Notes under the pieces: generated by a model
Database searches by the model: none
The model's input: only the letters and a program-made list of their open reading frames with translations
What the model was told of the DNA's origin: nothing
In this document: piece by piece, positions 1-7,350 of the stretch
Layout of the letters: every line of letters begins with the position of its first letter
Position numbering within the stretch: the stretch's first letter is position 1
Origin: an uncultured Oscillibacter sp.
GTDB lineage: Bacteria; Bacillota; Clostridia; Oscillospirales; Oscillospiraceae
Length of the DNA: 19,253 nucleotides
Direction of reading: 5' to 3'
Assembly: GCA_900542115.1 (NCBI GenBank)
Contig: UQMC01000027.1
Coordinates: 1-19,253, forward strand
Translations under genes and position numbers: made by a program

Positions 1-52
1 GGCATACGAGATGTAGCCGTGACTGGAGTTCAGACGTGTGCTCTTCCGATCT
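1..52. other. Illumina TruSeq index adapter left on contig end (non-genomic)
   Basis: These bases match the 3' part of the TruSeq indexed adapter: the flow-cell segment GGCATACGAGAT, a six-base index GTAGCC, then the read-2 primer segment ending in GCTCTTCCGATCT. The index is the reverse complement of GGCTAC, which I recall as TruSeq index 11. Real genomic sequence starts at 53. Translating through the adapter gives the peptide VQTCALPI, a known contaminant signature in protein databases, and creates a false GTG start at 19. This is assembly contamination, not biology. Confidence 0.98.
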
Positions 53-1548
53 TCATCAAAAACAAATCCCGCATCCGGGGCCTGTTCATCACCCACGGCC
101 ACGAGGACCACATCGGCGCCATTCCCTATGTCCTCAAGCAGATCAATATGCCCATCTACTGCACCCGCTTCACCGCCGGCCTCATCAAGCTGAAGCTGGA
201 GGAGCACCAGTTGGTGAAGTCCACGAAGCTCATCACCGTGGAGGCTGGCAAAAGCGTCCGGGCGGGCAAGTTCACCGTGGAATTCATCCATGTGAACCAC
301 TCCATCGCGGACTCCGTGGCCTTTGCCATCCACACGAAAATGGGCACTGTTGTCCACACCGGCGACTTCAAAATTGACTCCACCCCCATCGACGGGGAGG
401 TCATTGATCTGGCCCGGCTGGGCGAACTGGGCAAGGAGGGCGTGCTGTGCCTGTGCGCCGACTCTACCAATGTGGAGCGTCCCGGCTTCACCCCGTCCGA
501 AAAGGTGGTGGGCGCTACGTTCATGCGCCAGTTCCAAAACTGCGACGAGCGCATCATCGTCACCACATTTGCCTCCAATGTCCACCGGGTCCAGCAGGTG
601 CTGGACGCCGCCGCTCAGTGCGGCCGGAAGGTGGCTGTCACCGGCCGCAGCATGGAGAACATGATGAAGGTCTCCACGGAACTGGGCTACATGAAGGTCC
701 CCAAGAACACGCTGGTGGACATCAACAAGCTCAAGGGCCTGCCCAAGAACAAGCAGGTCATCGTCACCACCGGCTCTCAGGGCGAGGAAATGAGCGCCCT
801 GTACCGCATGGCGTTTTCTACCCACAAGCAGGTGGAGATCGGCCCGGGGGACAAGGTCATCCTTTCCGCCTCTGCCGTTCCCGGCAACGAGGTCACGGTA
901 GGCCGGGTCATCAACGAGCTGTTCCGCAAGGGCGCTACGGTCATTTATGACCGGGCCGATATGCTCCATGTCTCCGGCCACGCCTGTCAGGAGGAGCTGA
1001 AGATCATCCATGCCCTGACAAAGCCCCGCTTCTTCGTCCCGCTTCACGGTGAGCAGCGGATGCTCCAGATTCACTGCCAGCTTGCTCAGCAGATGGGTAT
1101 GGACCGCAACCATATCGCCATTGCCGACAACGGCAGCGTCATTGAAATCACTGGCAAGAGCATGAAGCTGGCCAACTCCGTCCCCGCCGGAGAGGTGTAT
1201 GTGGACGGTTCCGGCGTGGGTGATGTGGGTGCCGTGGTCATGCGGGACCGCAAGCGTCTGGCCGAGGACGGTATGGTGGTGGTGGTGCTTCCCATTGCCA
1301 CGCAGGACGGCGCGCTGCTCTCCCCGCCGGAGATCATCACCCGGGGCTTCATCTATGTCAAGGAGTCCGGCGATCTCATGAAAGAGTTGCAGAACGTGGC
1401 TATGGACGCCGCCGACAGCGTCAGCGGCCGCAAGCGCGGCCGGGACGACAGCGAGCTGCGAGGCGCGGTGAAATCCGCTGTCAGCAGCTATCTGTTCAAA
1501 AACACCAAGCGCAGCCCCATGGTCATTCCCGTTGTGACCCGGCTGTAA
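53..1548 (+). CDS. rnj: Ribonuclease J, 5'-truncated at contig end
   Basis: Metallo-beta-lactamase/beta-CASP ribonuclease with 5'-3' exonuclease and endonuclease activity, acting in mRNA decay and rRNA processing in the cytoplasm of Gram-positive bacteria. The zinc-binding motif HGHEDH is encoded at 94-111, followed by HTGDFKID, CADSTN, the beta-CASP motif TGSQGE, HVSGH, PLHGE and the RNase J C-terminal domain ending KNTKRSPMVIPV. About 498 residues remain against roughly 555 for the family, so about the first 55-65 residues are missing because the contig begins inside the gene. The upstream sequence is adapter, so no start can be assigned. The gene stands alone before a terminator. Whether it is the J1 or J2 paralogue cannot be told from this fragment. 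Confidence 0.96.
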
Positions 1549-1561
1549 ATACAAAAATAGA

Positions 1562-1595
1562 AGCCTCCGTCTGCATAGCAGACGGAGGCTTTTTT
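1562..1595. terminator. Intrinsic terminator between rnj and the NifU-like gene
   Basis: A perfect 13-bp stem (1562-1574 with 1578-1590) has a three-base loop ATA and is followed by six T on the plus strand (1590-1595). On the minus strand the stem is followed by a weaker T-rich stretch. It therefore probably ends rnj and also serves the convergent NifU-like gene that stops at 1603. Confidence 0.93.
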
Positions 1596-1602
1596 CATTT
1601 GC

Positions 1603-1893
1603 TTACAGGTGATGCTCCCGCAGGAGCTTTTTCGCCTGCTCCCACAGCTCATCGCTGACGGTCTGCACCACCGCCACCTTTTCCACTACCTCCGGCAGGG
1701 CGGCGGTCAGCTCCGCCTCCACAACGGTCTCGTTGGTAAGGTCCGCCGAGGGGCACCCGGCGCACTGGCCCAGCATCTTCACATACAGCGTCTTTCCCTC
1801 CAGACGGTCGATGGCAATATCGCCGCCGTGGGCCCGGAGAGCGGGTCGCACCTTCTCCTCCAGCGCCGCCTCCACGCGCTCCAGATTGCTCAT
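1603..1893 (-). CDS. NifU C-terminal (Nfu-type) Fe-S scaffold protein
   Basis: A 96-residue stand-alone NifU C-terminal domain, expected to carry or deliver iron-sulfur clusters in the cytoplasm. It has the family pattern: an N-terminal helix ending RAHGGDI, then LYVKMLGQCAGCPSA, in which C44 and C47 form the cluster-binding CxxC pair, then a C-terminal helix. The ATG at 1893 is preferred because AGGAGG lies 7 bases upstream. The in-frame ATG at 1899 would leave only one base between the Shine-Dalgarno sequence and the start. It is monocistronic, with its own promoter at 1924-1952, and diverges from the YtrA-type operon. The family identity is clear; the recipient proteins are unknown. Confidence 0.92.
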   Translation of the reverse strand: MSNLERVEAALEEKVRPALRAHGGDIAIDRLEGKTLYVKMLGQCAGCPSADLTNETVVEAELTAALPEVVEKVAVVQTVSDELWEQAKKLLREHHL

Positions 1894-1923
1894 ATCCATT
1901 CCTCCTGTGCGTTCTTTTTGCTC

Positions 1924-1952
1924 AGTATACCACGCCGCACCGCCACCGTCCA
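1924..1952 (-). promoter_or_regulatory. Sigma-A type promoter of the NifU-like gene
   Basis: Read on the minus strand: -35 TGGACG (1947-1952), a 17-base spacer and -10 TATACT (1924-1929) preceded by TGG, an extended -10. Initiation would fall about 25 bases upstream of the 1893 start codon. It lies back to back with the promoter at 1975-2003. Confidence 0.7.
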
Positions 1953-1974
1953 CGGAAAATTTTGAAAATACCTC

Positions 1975-2003
1975 TTGACATCCCGGCTTTAACTGTATAT
2001 GCT
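1975..2003 (+). promoter_or_regulatory. Sigma-A type promoter of the GntR/ABC operon
   Basis: Consensus -35 TTGACA (1975-1980), a 17-base spacer and -10 TATGCT (1998-2003). The start site would be near 2010, inside the repeats described at 1993-2015, so a protein bound there would block initiation. Confidence 0.78.
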
Positions 2004-2015
2004 GTATATGTACAG
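1993..2015 (+). promoter_or_regulatory. Putative operator over the -10/start site of the ytrA-like operon
   Basis: CTGTATATG occurs twice in tandem (1993-2001 and 2002-2010). The second copy also forms an inverted repeat, CTGTA-TATG-TACAG (2002-2015). GntR/YtrA regulators bind TGTA/TACA-type inverted repeats in their own promoters, so autoregulation by the adjacent regulator is the natural reading. This is inference from position and symmetry. Confidence 0.6.
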
Positions 2016-2033
2016 TACGAACGGGGGAATTCC

Positions 2034-2411
2034 ATGGAGCTCATTATCCGCAATACCGACAGCCAGCCTATTTACGAGCAGATCGCCGCACAGCTCAGGC
2101 GGCAGATTCTCTCCGGGGCGCTGGCGCCGGGAGAGGCGCTGCCCTCCATCCGGGGGCTGGCCAAGGACCTGAAAATATCCGTCATCACCACAAAACGGGC
2201 CTACGATGAACTGGAGGCCGCGGGCTTTATCAACACCGTGGCCGGAAAGGGCTGCTTTGTGGCGGAGCAAAATCTGGAGCTGGTACGGGCGCAGCAGCTC
2301 CAGCAGCTGTCGGCCCAGCTGGCCGAGGCCGTGGAGCTGGGCCGGAGCTGCGGCATGACAGAGCCGGAGCTGACCGCGCTGCTGCGCAGAAAATGGGAGG
2401 ATACACTATGA
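2034..2411 (+). CDS. GntR-family transcriptional regulator, YtrA subfamily
   Basis: A 125-residue DNA-binding repressor. The N-terminal winged helix has the GntR pattern: IYEQIAAQLRRQI, LAPGEALPSIRGLAKDL, ISVITTKRAYDELEAAGFI, then the turn GKGCFV. A short helical tail of about 50 residues follows instead of a large ligand domain, which is typical of YtrA regulators encoded with ABC transporters. The ATG at 2034 follows the purine-rich run GGGGGA and gives the expected N-terminus; upstream in-frame codons lie within the promoter. The stop overlaps the next start (ATGA), so the genes are translationally coupled. The inducer is unknown; cell-envelope stress or antimicrobial peptides are common for relatives. 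Confidence 0.93.
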   Translation: MELIIRNTDSQPIYEQIAAQLRRQILSGALAPGEALPSIRGLAKDLKISVITTKRAYDELEAAGFINTVAGKGCFVAEQNLELVRAQQLQQLSAQLAEAVELGRSCGMTEPELTALLRRKWEDTL

Positions 2412-3262
2412 CAAACGCCATTGAGTTGTCGCACATTCAAAAAACCTTTCCGCAGTTTGCCCTGCGGGATGTAAGCCTCGCCGTTCCCACCGGGACCATC
2501 TGCGGCCTTGTGGGAGAAAACGGCGCGGGAAAATCCACTCTCATCCGCATTCTTATGGGCGCGCTGCGGCCGGATAGCGGCAGGGCCACCGTCCTTGGCG
2601 CCGACACCGCCGCCCCGGACTTTCCGGCTGTCCGGGAGGACATCGGCGTGGTGCTGGATGAGGGGTGCTTCCCGGAGACCCTGACCGCGCCGCAGGTAGG
2701 GCGCATTATGGCCGCCACCTACCGCCGCTGGGAGCAGGACACCTTTGACGCCTACTGCAAGCGCTTCGGCCTGCCGGAGAAAACCGCCTTCAAGGATTAC
2801 TCCCGGGGCATGAAAATGAAGCTCACCATCGCCGCGGCCCTGAGCCATCAGGCAAGGCTGCTGGTGCTGGACGAGGCCACCGCCGGGCTGGACCCCATCG
2901 TGCGGGACGAGATTCTGGATATTTTCTATGAGTTCACCCGGGATGAGACCCACTCCGTCCTCATTTCCTCCCACATTCTCAGCGACCTTGAAAAAATCTG
3001 CGATTACATTGCCTTTCTCCATGAGGGCCAGCTGCTGTTCTGCGAGGAAAAGGACGCCCTTCTGGAGCAATACGGCATCTTCAATGACACGGCGGAGCAA
3101 GCGGAGGCCCTCATGCCGGAGGCTGTTGTGGTCCGGGAAACCACGCCCTACGGCGGCGTCCGGGCGCTGGTGCGGCGGGAGCTGGCCCCGGCGGGCTTCC
3201 AACTGGAAAAGCCCACCATTGAGGACATCATCCTCTTTCTTGTGAAAGGAGAAAAGAAATGA
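2408..3262 (+). CDS. ABC transporter ATP-binding protein, ABC-2 export type
   Basis: A 284-residue cytoplasmic ATPase subunit. Walker A is GENGAGKST (residues 36-44), the signature is the divergent YSRGMKMKL (131-139), Walker B is LLVLDE (151-156) followed by ATAGLD, and the switch histidine is H189 in ISSHILS. The divergent signature matches ATPases of the YtrB/BcrA-like exporter group. The start overlaps the regulator stop by four bases and the stop overlaps the permease start in the same way, so the three genes form one operon. The C-terminal part of about 70 residues is typical of this group and does not show a substrate. Confidence 0.93.
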   Translation: MTNAIELSHIQKTFPQFALRDVSLAVPTGTICGLVGENGAGKSTLIRILMGALRPDSGRATVLGADTAAPDFPAVREDIGVVLDEGCFPETLTAPQVGRIMAATYRRWEQDTFDAYCKRFGLPEKTAFKDYSRGMKMKLTIAAALSHQARLLVLDEATAGLDPIVRDEILDIFYEFTRDETHSVLISSHILSDLEKICDYIAFLHEGQLLFCEEKDALLEQYGIFNDTAEQAEALMPEAVVVRETTPYGGVRALVRRELAPAGFQLEKPTIEDIILFLVKGEKK

Positions 3263-3864
3263 AAGCACTGCTGTTGAAGGATTACTATACTCTGGGGAAG
3301 TCCCTCCGCTCCCTGGCCCTCATCGTGCTGCTATGGAGTGTGATTCCTATGGCGTTTCTCAATGTATTCGCCATGATTTACGGCTCCATGATCCCCTATT
3401 CCGCCATGGCCTATGACCAGCAGAGCCGCTGGAATACCTTTGCCCGGATGCTGCCCTACCGGGAAAAAGACATTGTCCTGAGCCGGTACGTGCTGGGCTG
3501 GCTCTGCACTGCCGTTGGCGGAGCCGCCGTGCTTGTGTTTCAGAATGTCCTCTCCCTGTTCTCCCCCCGCTTCGGCTGTTCTCCTTGGACAGTGCTGGCT
3601 GCTTTGTGTGTGGGACTTCTCCTGCTGGACATCAACGTTCCCCTGATGCTCCGCTACGGCACGGAAAAGGCCCGGTGGGTATCCAAGCTGGTCATCATTC
3701 TGGCCTGCGCATCAACCGGCGCGCTGGGCGCATTGGTCAATGACGCCAAAACCGTAGCAGCCGCAGTTCTCTCTCTGACGCTGGCCGGAATGCTGGTGCT
3801 GACCATCATCGCCACCGCCGTCTCCATCCTCCTGTCCCTGAAATTCTACCGGGAAAACCGCTGA
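3259..3864 (+). CDS. ABC-2 type transporter permease
   Basis: A 201-residue integral membrane protein with about five or six hydrophobic segments, starting MKALLLKDYYTLGKSL, a typical cytoplasmic N-terminus for small ABC-2 permeases encoded beside YtrB-like ATPases. The cytosolic-looking stretch NTFARMLPYREKDIV also recurs in this group, between the second and third hydrophobic segments. The length fits the roughly 200-residue ABC-2 permease family, so it appears complete. It is coupled to the ATPase by an ATGA overlap and is the last gene before a strong terminator. With the ATPase it would form an exporter, probably of peptides or lipophilic compounds; the substrate is not visible in sequence. 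Confidence 0.88.
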   Translation: MKALLLKDYYTLGKSLRSLALIVLLWSVIPMAFLNVFAMIYGSMIPYSAMAYDQQSRWNTFARMLPYREKDIVLSRYVLGWLCTAVGGAAVLVFQNVLSLFSPRFGCSPWTVLAALCVGLLLLDINVPLMLRYGTEKARWVSKLVIILACASTGALGALVNDAKTVAAAVLSLTLAGMLVLTIIATAVSILLSLKFYRENR

Positions 3865-3874
3865 AAATACGCCA

Positions 3875-3907
3875 AAAAAGCCGTCCGGCTCCGCCGGACG
3901 GCTTTTT
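3875..3907. terminator. Bidirectional intrinsic terminator between the ABC operon and recD2
   Basis: A perfect 15-bp stem (3875-3889 with 3893-3907) has a TCC loop. The stem ends in AAAAA on one side and TTTTT on the other, so it works in both directions for the convergent ABC-2 permease (stop at 3864) and recD2 (stop at 3918). Confidence 0.94.
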
Positions 3908-3917
3908 CTTATCCATT

Positions 3918-6131
3918 TTATTCGCTGGCATCCCCGGCGTGGCACAATCGCCACTTCAGGCCGGAGTAGCGCTTCTGCCGCTTATCGTTGGCCGCCATGG
4001 AACGAATCGCCGCGTCGTCCCCCACGATGACCAGCAGCTCCCGCGCCCGGGTCAAGGCGGTATACAACACCCCCCGCACCATCAGTCCCGGCGCGGCGGG
4101 CATGGCCGCCAGCACCACACAGCGGTACTCGCTGCCCTGGGCCTTATGAACGGTCTGAGCGTAGGCAAGGTCAATTTCGCTGAGCATTTCCACGCTGTAG
4201 AGGGCCTTCCGTCCGTCAAAATCCAGCGCCAGCCACTCGCCCCCGGCGTCAATGTCCGCAATGCGGCCCACGTCGCCGTTGAACAGCCCCGTGCCGACGG
4301 TACCGTCATCCTTTTCCCACATCACATCGTAGTCGTTCCGGGTCTGCATGATGCGGTCCCCCACCCGGAACACCCGCTCGCCCCACGTAAGCTCCCGTTT
4401 GCCGGGGGCCTTTGGATTCAGGGCGTCCTGCAAAAGCCGGTTCAGATTGACGGTGCCGCAAGGACCCTTTCGGGTGGGAGTAAGCACCTGAATCTGCTCC
4501 GCCGGAATGTGCATATTATCCGGCAGTCGGGTGCGGCACAGCTCCAGCACCGTAGAGACTGCCCGCTGGGCGTCCCGGCGGCAGAGGAAGAAGAAATCCC
4601 CCTGATTGCCGGAAAGCTCCGGACTCTGGCCCAGATTGACCCGGTGGGCATTGCGGATGATGGCGGATTGTTCCGCCTGCCGAAACACCTCACGCAAAAA
4701 GACCGTTTCGATTTTTCGGCTGCGGATGAGATCGGAGAACACGTTCCCCGCGCCCACGGAGGGGAGCTGGTCGGCATCCCCCACCAGCACAAGGCGCGTG
4801 CCGGGACGCAGCGCCCGCAGCAGCGCGGAAAACAGCGCCACGTCCACCATGCTCATTTCGTCCACAATCACGGCCTCGGCCTCCAGCGGCTCCTTTTCCG
4901 TTTTCTGGAACGTCACCTGATGGGCCGTTTCGTTCCATGTGGTGCCGAGCAGACGGTGAATCGTCTGGGCCTCCATGCCCGTCAGCTCGCTCATGCGCTT
5001 GGCCGCCCGACCCGTGGGCGCCGCTAATACAATGCTCAGTCCCATTTTCTGAAACAGCGCCACAATGCCCCGCACCGTGGTGGTCTTGCCGGTGCCGGGG
5101 CCGCCGGTGAGGAGCATGACGCCGGCTTTCGCCGCCAGCGCCACCGCCTGCCGCTGCATGGGCGCATAGGTGATGCCCTGCTCCCGCTCGATTTCCGCCA
5201 CCGTCCTTTCCGCGTACCGGCTCTGGTCCGCGTCCATGTCCAGCAGCGCCAACAGCCGGGCACAGGCAGAGCTTTCCGCCTCCCACAGCCGCCGGAGATA
5301 CACCGCCTGCACATTGGCGATGTGCTCGATGACCACGGCGTGCTGCTCCGTTAGCGCGTCCAGCGCCGCCTCCACCTGCTCCAAGCCGCAGTCCAAAAGC
5401 TGACAGGTGGCGGAGAGCAGCTTGTCCCGTGGCAGGAACACATGGCCGTTATTTTCATTGAACGTCAGCTCAAAAGTCACGGCCGCCCGGAGCCGCTCAC
5501 CGCAGTCCTCCGCAAAGCCCATGGACAGCGCCATAGTGTCCGTTACGGAAAAATCCACGCCGCACACATCGTCCGACAGCAGGTAAGGGTTCCGCCGCAC
5601 CATTTCCAGCGCGCCGTCCCCATACTGCTGCCGCAGCCGGATAGCCAGCACCGGCGGGAGCTGATACCGGGAGAGGAATTCCATGAGACGCCGCAGCCCC
5701 ATGTGCTGACGGAACATCGCGCCGATCTCCATGGCCTTTTTCGCGGTGATGCCGCGAATCATCTGGAGCCGCTCCGGCTCCGTTTCCAGAATGTCCAGCG
5801 TATCAAGGCCGAAGCGCTCCACGATGCTCCGCGCCGTGGCAGGGCCGACGCCCTTGCAAATGCCGGAGGACAGGTACGCTAAAATTTCGTCTTCCTCCTC
5901 CGGCAGGCTTCGCTCCAGCTCCTCCGCACGGAGCTGCTCTCCATGCTGGGGGTGGGTCTCCCATGTGCCGGTGACGGTCAGGTGCTCCCCCGGCGCCACG
6001 CAGGGGATGCACCCCACAACGGTGACGATCTCCCCCTCCTCGGTGAGCAGGCGAAGGACCGTATATCCATTTTCGGCGTTTTGAAAAATAACGCTATGTA
6101 CCGTGCCCTCCCGGCAGATCAGTTCCTCCAT
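3918..6131 (-). CDS. recD2: RecD-like ATP-dependent DNA helicase RecD2
   Basis: A 737-residue SF1B 5'-3' DNA helicase of the RecD2 type, working without RecBC in replication-fork maintenance and repair. The N-terminal OB-like region and helix-hairpin-helix part (GICKGVGPATA, about 90-100) distinguish it from RecD. Helicase motifs follow in order: Walker A GGPGTGKTTT (343-352), APTGRAAKRM (371-380), motif II VIVDEMSMVD (421-430), motif III GDADQLPSVG (451-460), VHKAQGSEY (661-669) and motif VI YTALTRAR (690-697). The length is normal. The ATG at 6131 has AGAGG about seven bases upstream. It is the last gene of the minus-strand run headed by yqfC, 25 bases after a small membrane protein gene. 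Confidence 0.96.
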   Translation of the reverse strand: MEELICREGTVHSVIFQNAENGYTVLRLLTEEGEIVTVVGCIPCVAPGEHLTVTGTWETHPQHGEQLRAEELERSLPEEEDEILAYLSSGICKGVGPATARSIVERFGLDTLDILETEPERLQMIRGITAKKAMEIGAMFRQHMGLRRLMEFLSRYQLPPVLAIRLRQQYGDGALEMVRRNPYLLSDDVCGVDFSVTDTMALSMGFAEDCGERLRAAVTFELTFNENNGHVFLPRDKLLSATCQLLDCGLEQVEAALDALTEQHAVVIEHIANVQAVYLRRLWEAESSACARLLALLDMDADQSRYAERTVAEIEREQGITYAPMQRQAVALAAKAGVMLLTGGPGTGKTTTVRGIVALFQKMGLSIVLAAPTGRAAKRMSELTGMEAQTIHRLLGTTWNETAHQVTFQKTEKEPLEAEAVIVDEMSMVDVALFSALLRALRPGTRLVLVGDADQLPSVGAGNVFSDLIRSRKIETVFLREVFRQAEQSAIIRNAHRVNLGQSPELSGNQGDFFFLCRRDAQRAVSTVLELCRTRLPDNMHIPAEQIQVLTPTRKGPCGTVNLNRLLQDALNPKAPGKRELTWGERVFRVGDRIMQTRNDYDVMWEKDDGTVGTGLFNGDVGRIADIDAGGEWLALDFDGRKALYSVEMLSEIDLAYAQTVHKAQGSEYRCVVLAAMPAAPGLMVRGVLYTALTRARELLVIVGDDAAIRSMAANDKRQKRYSGLKWRLCHAGDASE

Positions 6132-6156
6132 GGTATGCCTCTTTCGTTCTCTCTTT

Positions 6157-6480
6157 TCATTCCAGCCGGATATCCGGCCCGGCGGTTACGGCGGCATTTT
6201 CCTCACGGGCCGCCAGATACTCGGCAAGGCCCCGGGCATCCTCCGTCAGCCCGCAGTCCGCGATGATAAGCCTTGCTCCCGGCAGCGTCCCCTGCACCCG
6301 GCGCAGCTCTCTTATGTCCGCCTCCAGCGCCGGCGCCTCGCCCCGTACCGGCAGCACCAACAAAAGGCCCGGAATCGTGGGCCGGCCCGCGTGGAGCACC
6401 GCTCCCGCCAGCAGCCATACCACCGTGGTCATCCCCACGGCGGAGAAAAAGGCGATCACGCCGTCCCGAAATACGTTCAT
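6157..6480 (-). CDS. Small single-pass membrane protein, function unknown
   Basis: A 107-residue protein I do not recognise. Residues about 8-29 form one hydrophobic segment (IAFFSAVGMTTVVWLLAGAVL). The rest is a soluble domain with the strand-like GLLLVLPVRGEAP, a charged helix, then ARLIIADCGLTEDARGLAEYL, which alternates like a small alpha/beta fold. The ATG at 6480 has GAGGTG six bases upstream. It sits 50 bases after the coiled-coil protein gene and 25 bases before recD2, all on one strand, so it is very probably a real operon member. Neighbours give no clear function. Confidence 0.72.
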   Translation of the reverse strand: MNVFRDGVIAFFSAVGMTTVVWLLAGAVLHAGRPTIPGLLLVLPVRGEAPALEADIRELRRVQGTLPGARLIIADCGLTEDARGLAEYLAAREENAAVTAGPDIRLE

Positions 6481-6530
6481 CCCATCACCTCAGGACAGTA
6501 TATGGCCAGATCTCCGCCTGTGTGACACAC

Positions 6531-6851
6531 TCAATCTATATCGCGGGCCGTATCCAGCTTCGCCGCCACAGTATCCAGCTTGATCTCCGCGACTTCCTGC
6601 CGTCCCTTCACTGTTTCCAATTCTGTTTTGACCTCTTGGAGGGTCTTGGACACCGCTTTCAGCGTTTCCTCCATTCGATCCAGCTTGTCCTTCAGACAGA
6701 CGGCTCCCGCCAAAACGGCTCCCACCGCCAGCATCCCCAGCAAAAATGGTGCGACATCTCCCCCGCCGCCGCTGAACATCCCTGCCAACAGTATCGCCGG
6801 CACACAGGCAAGCAAAGCGAACCCAATCGTATATAACGCGAATTTTCCCAT
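6531..6851 (-). CDS. Small membrane protein with C-terminal coiled coil, function unknown
   Basis: A 106-residue protein with two predicted membrane helices (about residues 4-23 and 30-50, separated by a Gly-rich turn FSGGGGD). A charged heptad-like helix runs from about residue 52 to the C-terminus (DKLDRMEETLKAVSKTL, then QEVKTELETV and EIKLDTVAAKLDTA). The ATG at 6851 is chosen because GGAGG precedes it at good spacing; longer in-frame versions run back into ybeY. It starts one base after the ybeY stop, so it is translationally coupled to that gene. A multimeric membrane-anchored scaffold is possible from the shape alone. No family was recognised. Confidence 0.78.
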   Translation of the reverse strand: MGKFALYTIGFALLACVPAILLAGMFSGGGGDVAPFLLGMLAVGAVLAGAVCLKDKLDRMEETLKAVSKTLQEVKTELETVKGRQEVAEIKLDTVAAKLDTARDID

Positions 6852-6852
6852 A

Positions 6853-7350
6853 TCAGTCCTCCCGGGTGATCCCCAGTTCTGCCAATATAGCTTCCTCTCT
6901 CCCCCGCATCTGCTTTTTCTGCGGACCCTCGTCCAGGTGGTCATAGCCCAGCAGGTGCAGCACGGAGTGCACCACCAGATACGCCAGCTCCCGGCGGTTG
7001 GAATGGCCGTACTCCTTGGCCTGCGCCGCCACGTGCTCCATGGAGATCACCATATCCCCCAGCGGCACCAGTCCGGTGCCGGGGTCGGCGTCCTCCGTTC
7101 CGGGCAGTTCACCGGGCCGCAGGTCAAACTCAGGGAAACTGAGCACATCCGTGGCCCGGTCTACCTCCCGCATATCTAAATTGATCTGGTGGATATTCGT
7201 GTCATTGGTCAGCAGCACGTCCACCTCGCAGGGAAAGTCCACCCCCTCCGCCGCAAGGGCGGTGCGGATGACCTTGCGGATAAACGCCCTTTGGGAATCG
7301 TTCACCCCCGGCACATCGGCGGTGATGGGAATATAGTGCCGCTTTGCCAT
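6853..7350 (-). CDS. ybeY: Endoribonuclease YbeY (16S rRNA maturation and quality control)
   Basis: A 165-residue zinc-dependent endoribonuclease of the UPF0054 family, involved in 16S rRNA 3'-end processing and ribosome quality control in the cytoplasm. The zinc motif HSVLHLLGYDH (residues 128-138) supplies H128, H132 and H138; the usual second residue G is S here. The substrate-side motif TDVLSFPEF (about 68-76) is also present. The ATG at 7350 overlaps the phoH stop by one base; the GTG just before it would overlap more and adds nothing. The order phoH-ybeY is conserved across bacteria. Confidence 0.96.
   Translation of the reverse strand: MAKRHYIPITADVPGVNDSQRAFIRKVIRTALAAEGVDFPCEVDVLLTNDTNIHQINLDMREVDRATDVLSFPEFDLRPGELPGTEDADPGTGLVPLGDMVISMEHVAAQAKEYGHSNRRELAYLVVHSVLHLLGYDHLDEGPQKKQMRGREEAILAELGITRED

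Noticed and set aside
19..52. GTG start and N-terminal peptide extending RNase J upstream
   Set aside because: These codons are adapter sequence, not genome; the true N-terminus lies outside the contig.
2201..3268. 355-codon minus-strand frame opposite the ABC ATPase
   Set aside because: Antisense to an ATPase with Walker A, signature and Walker B motifs; no ribosome site or promoter.
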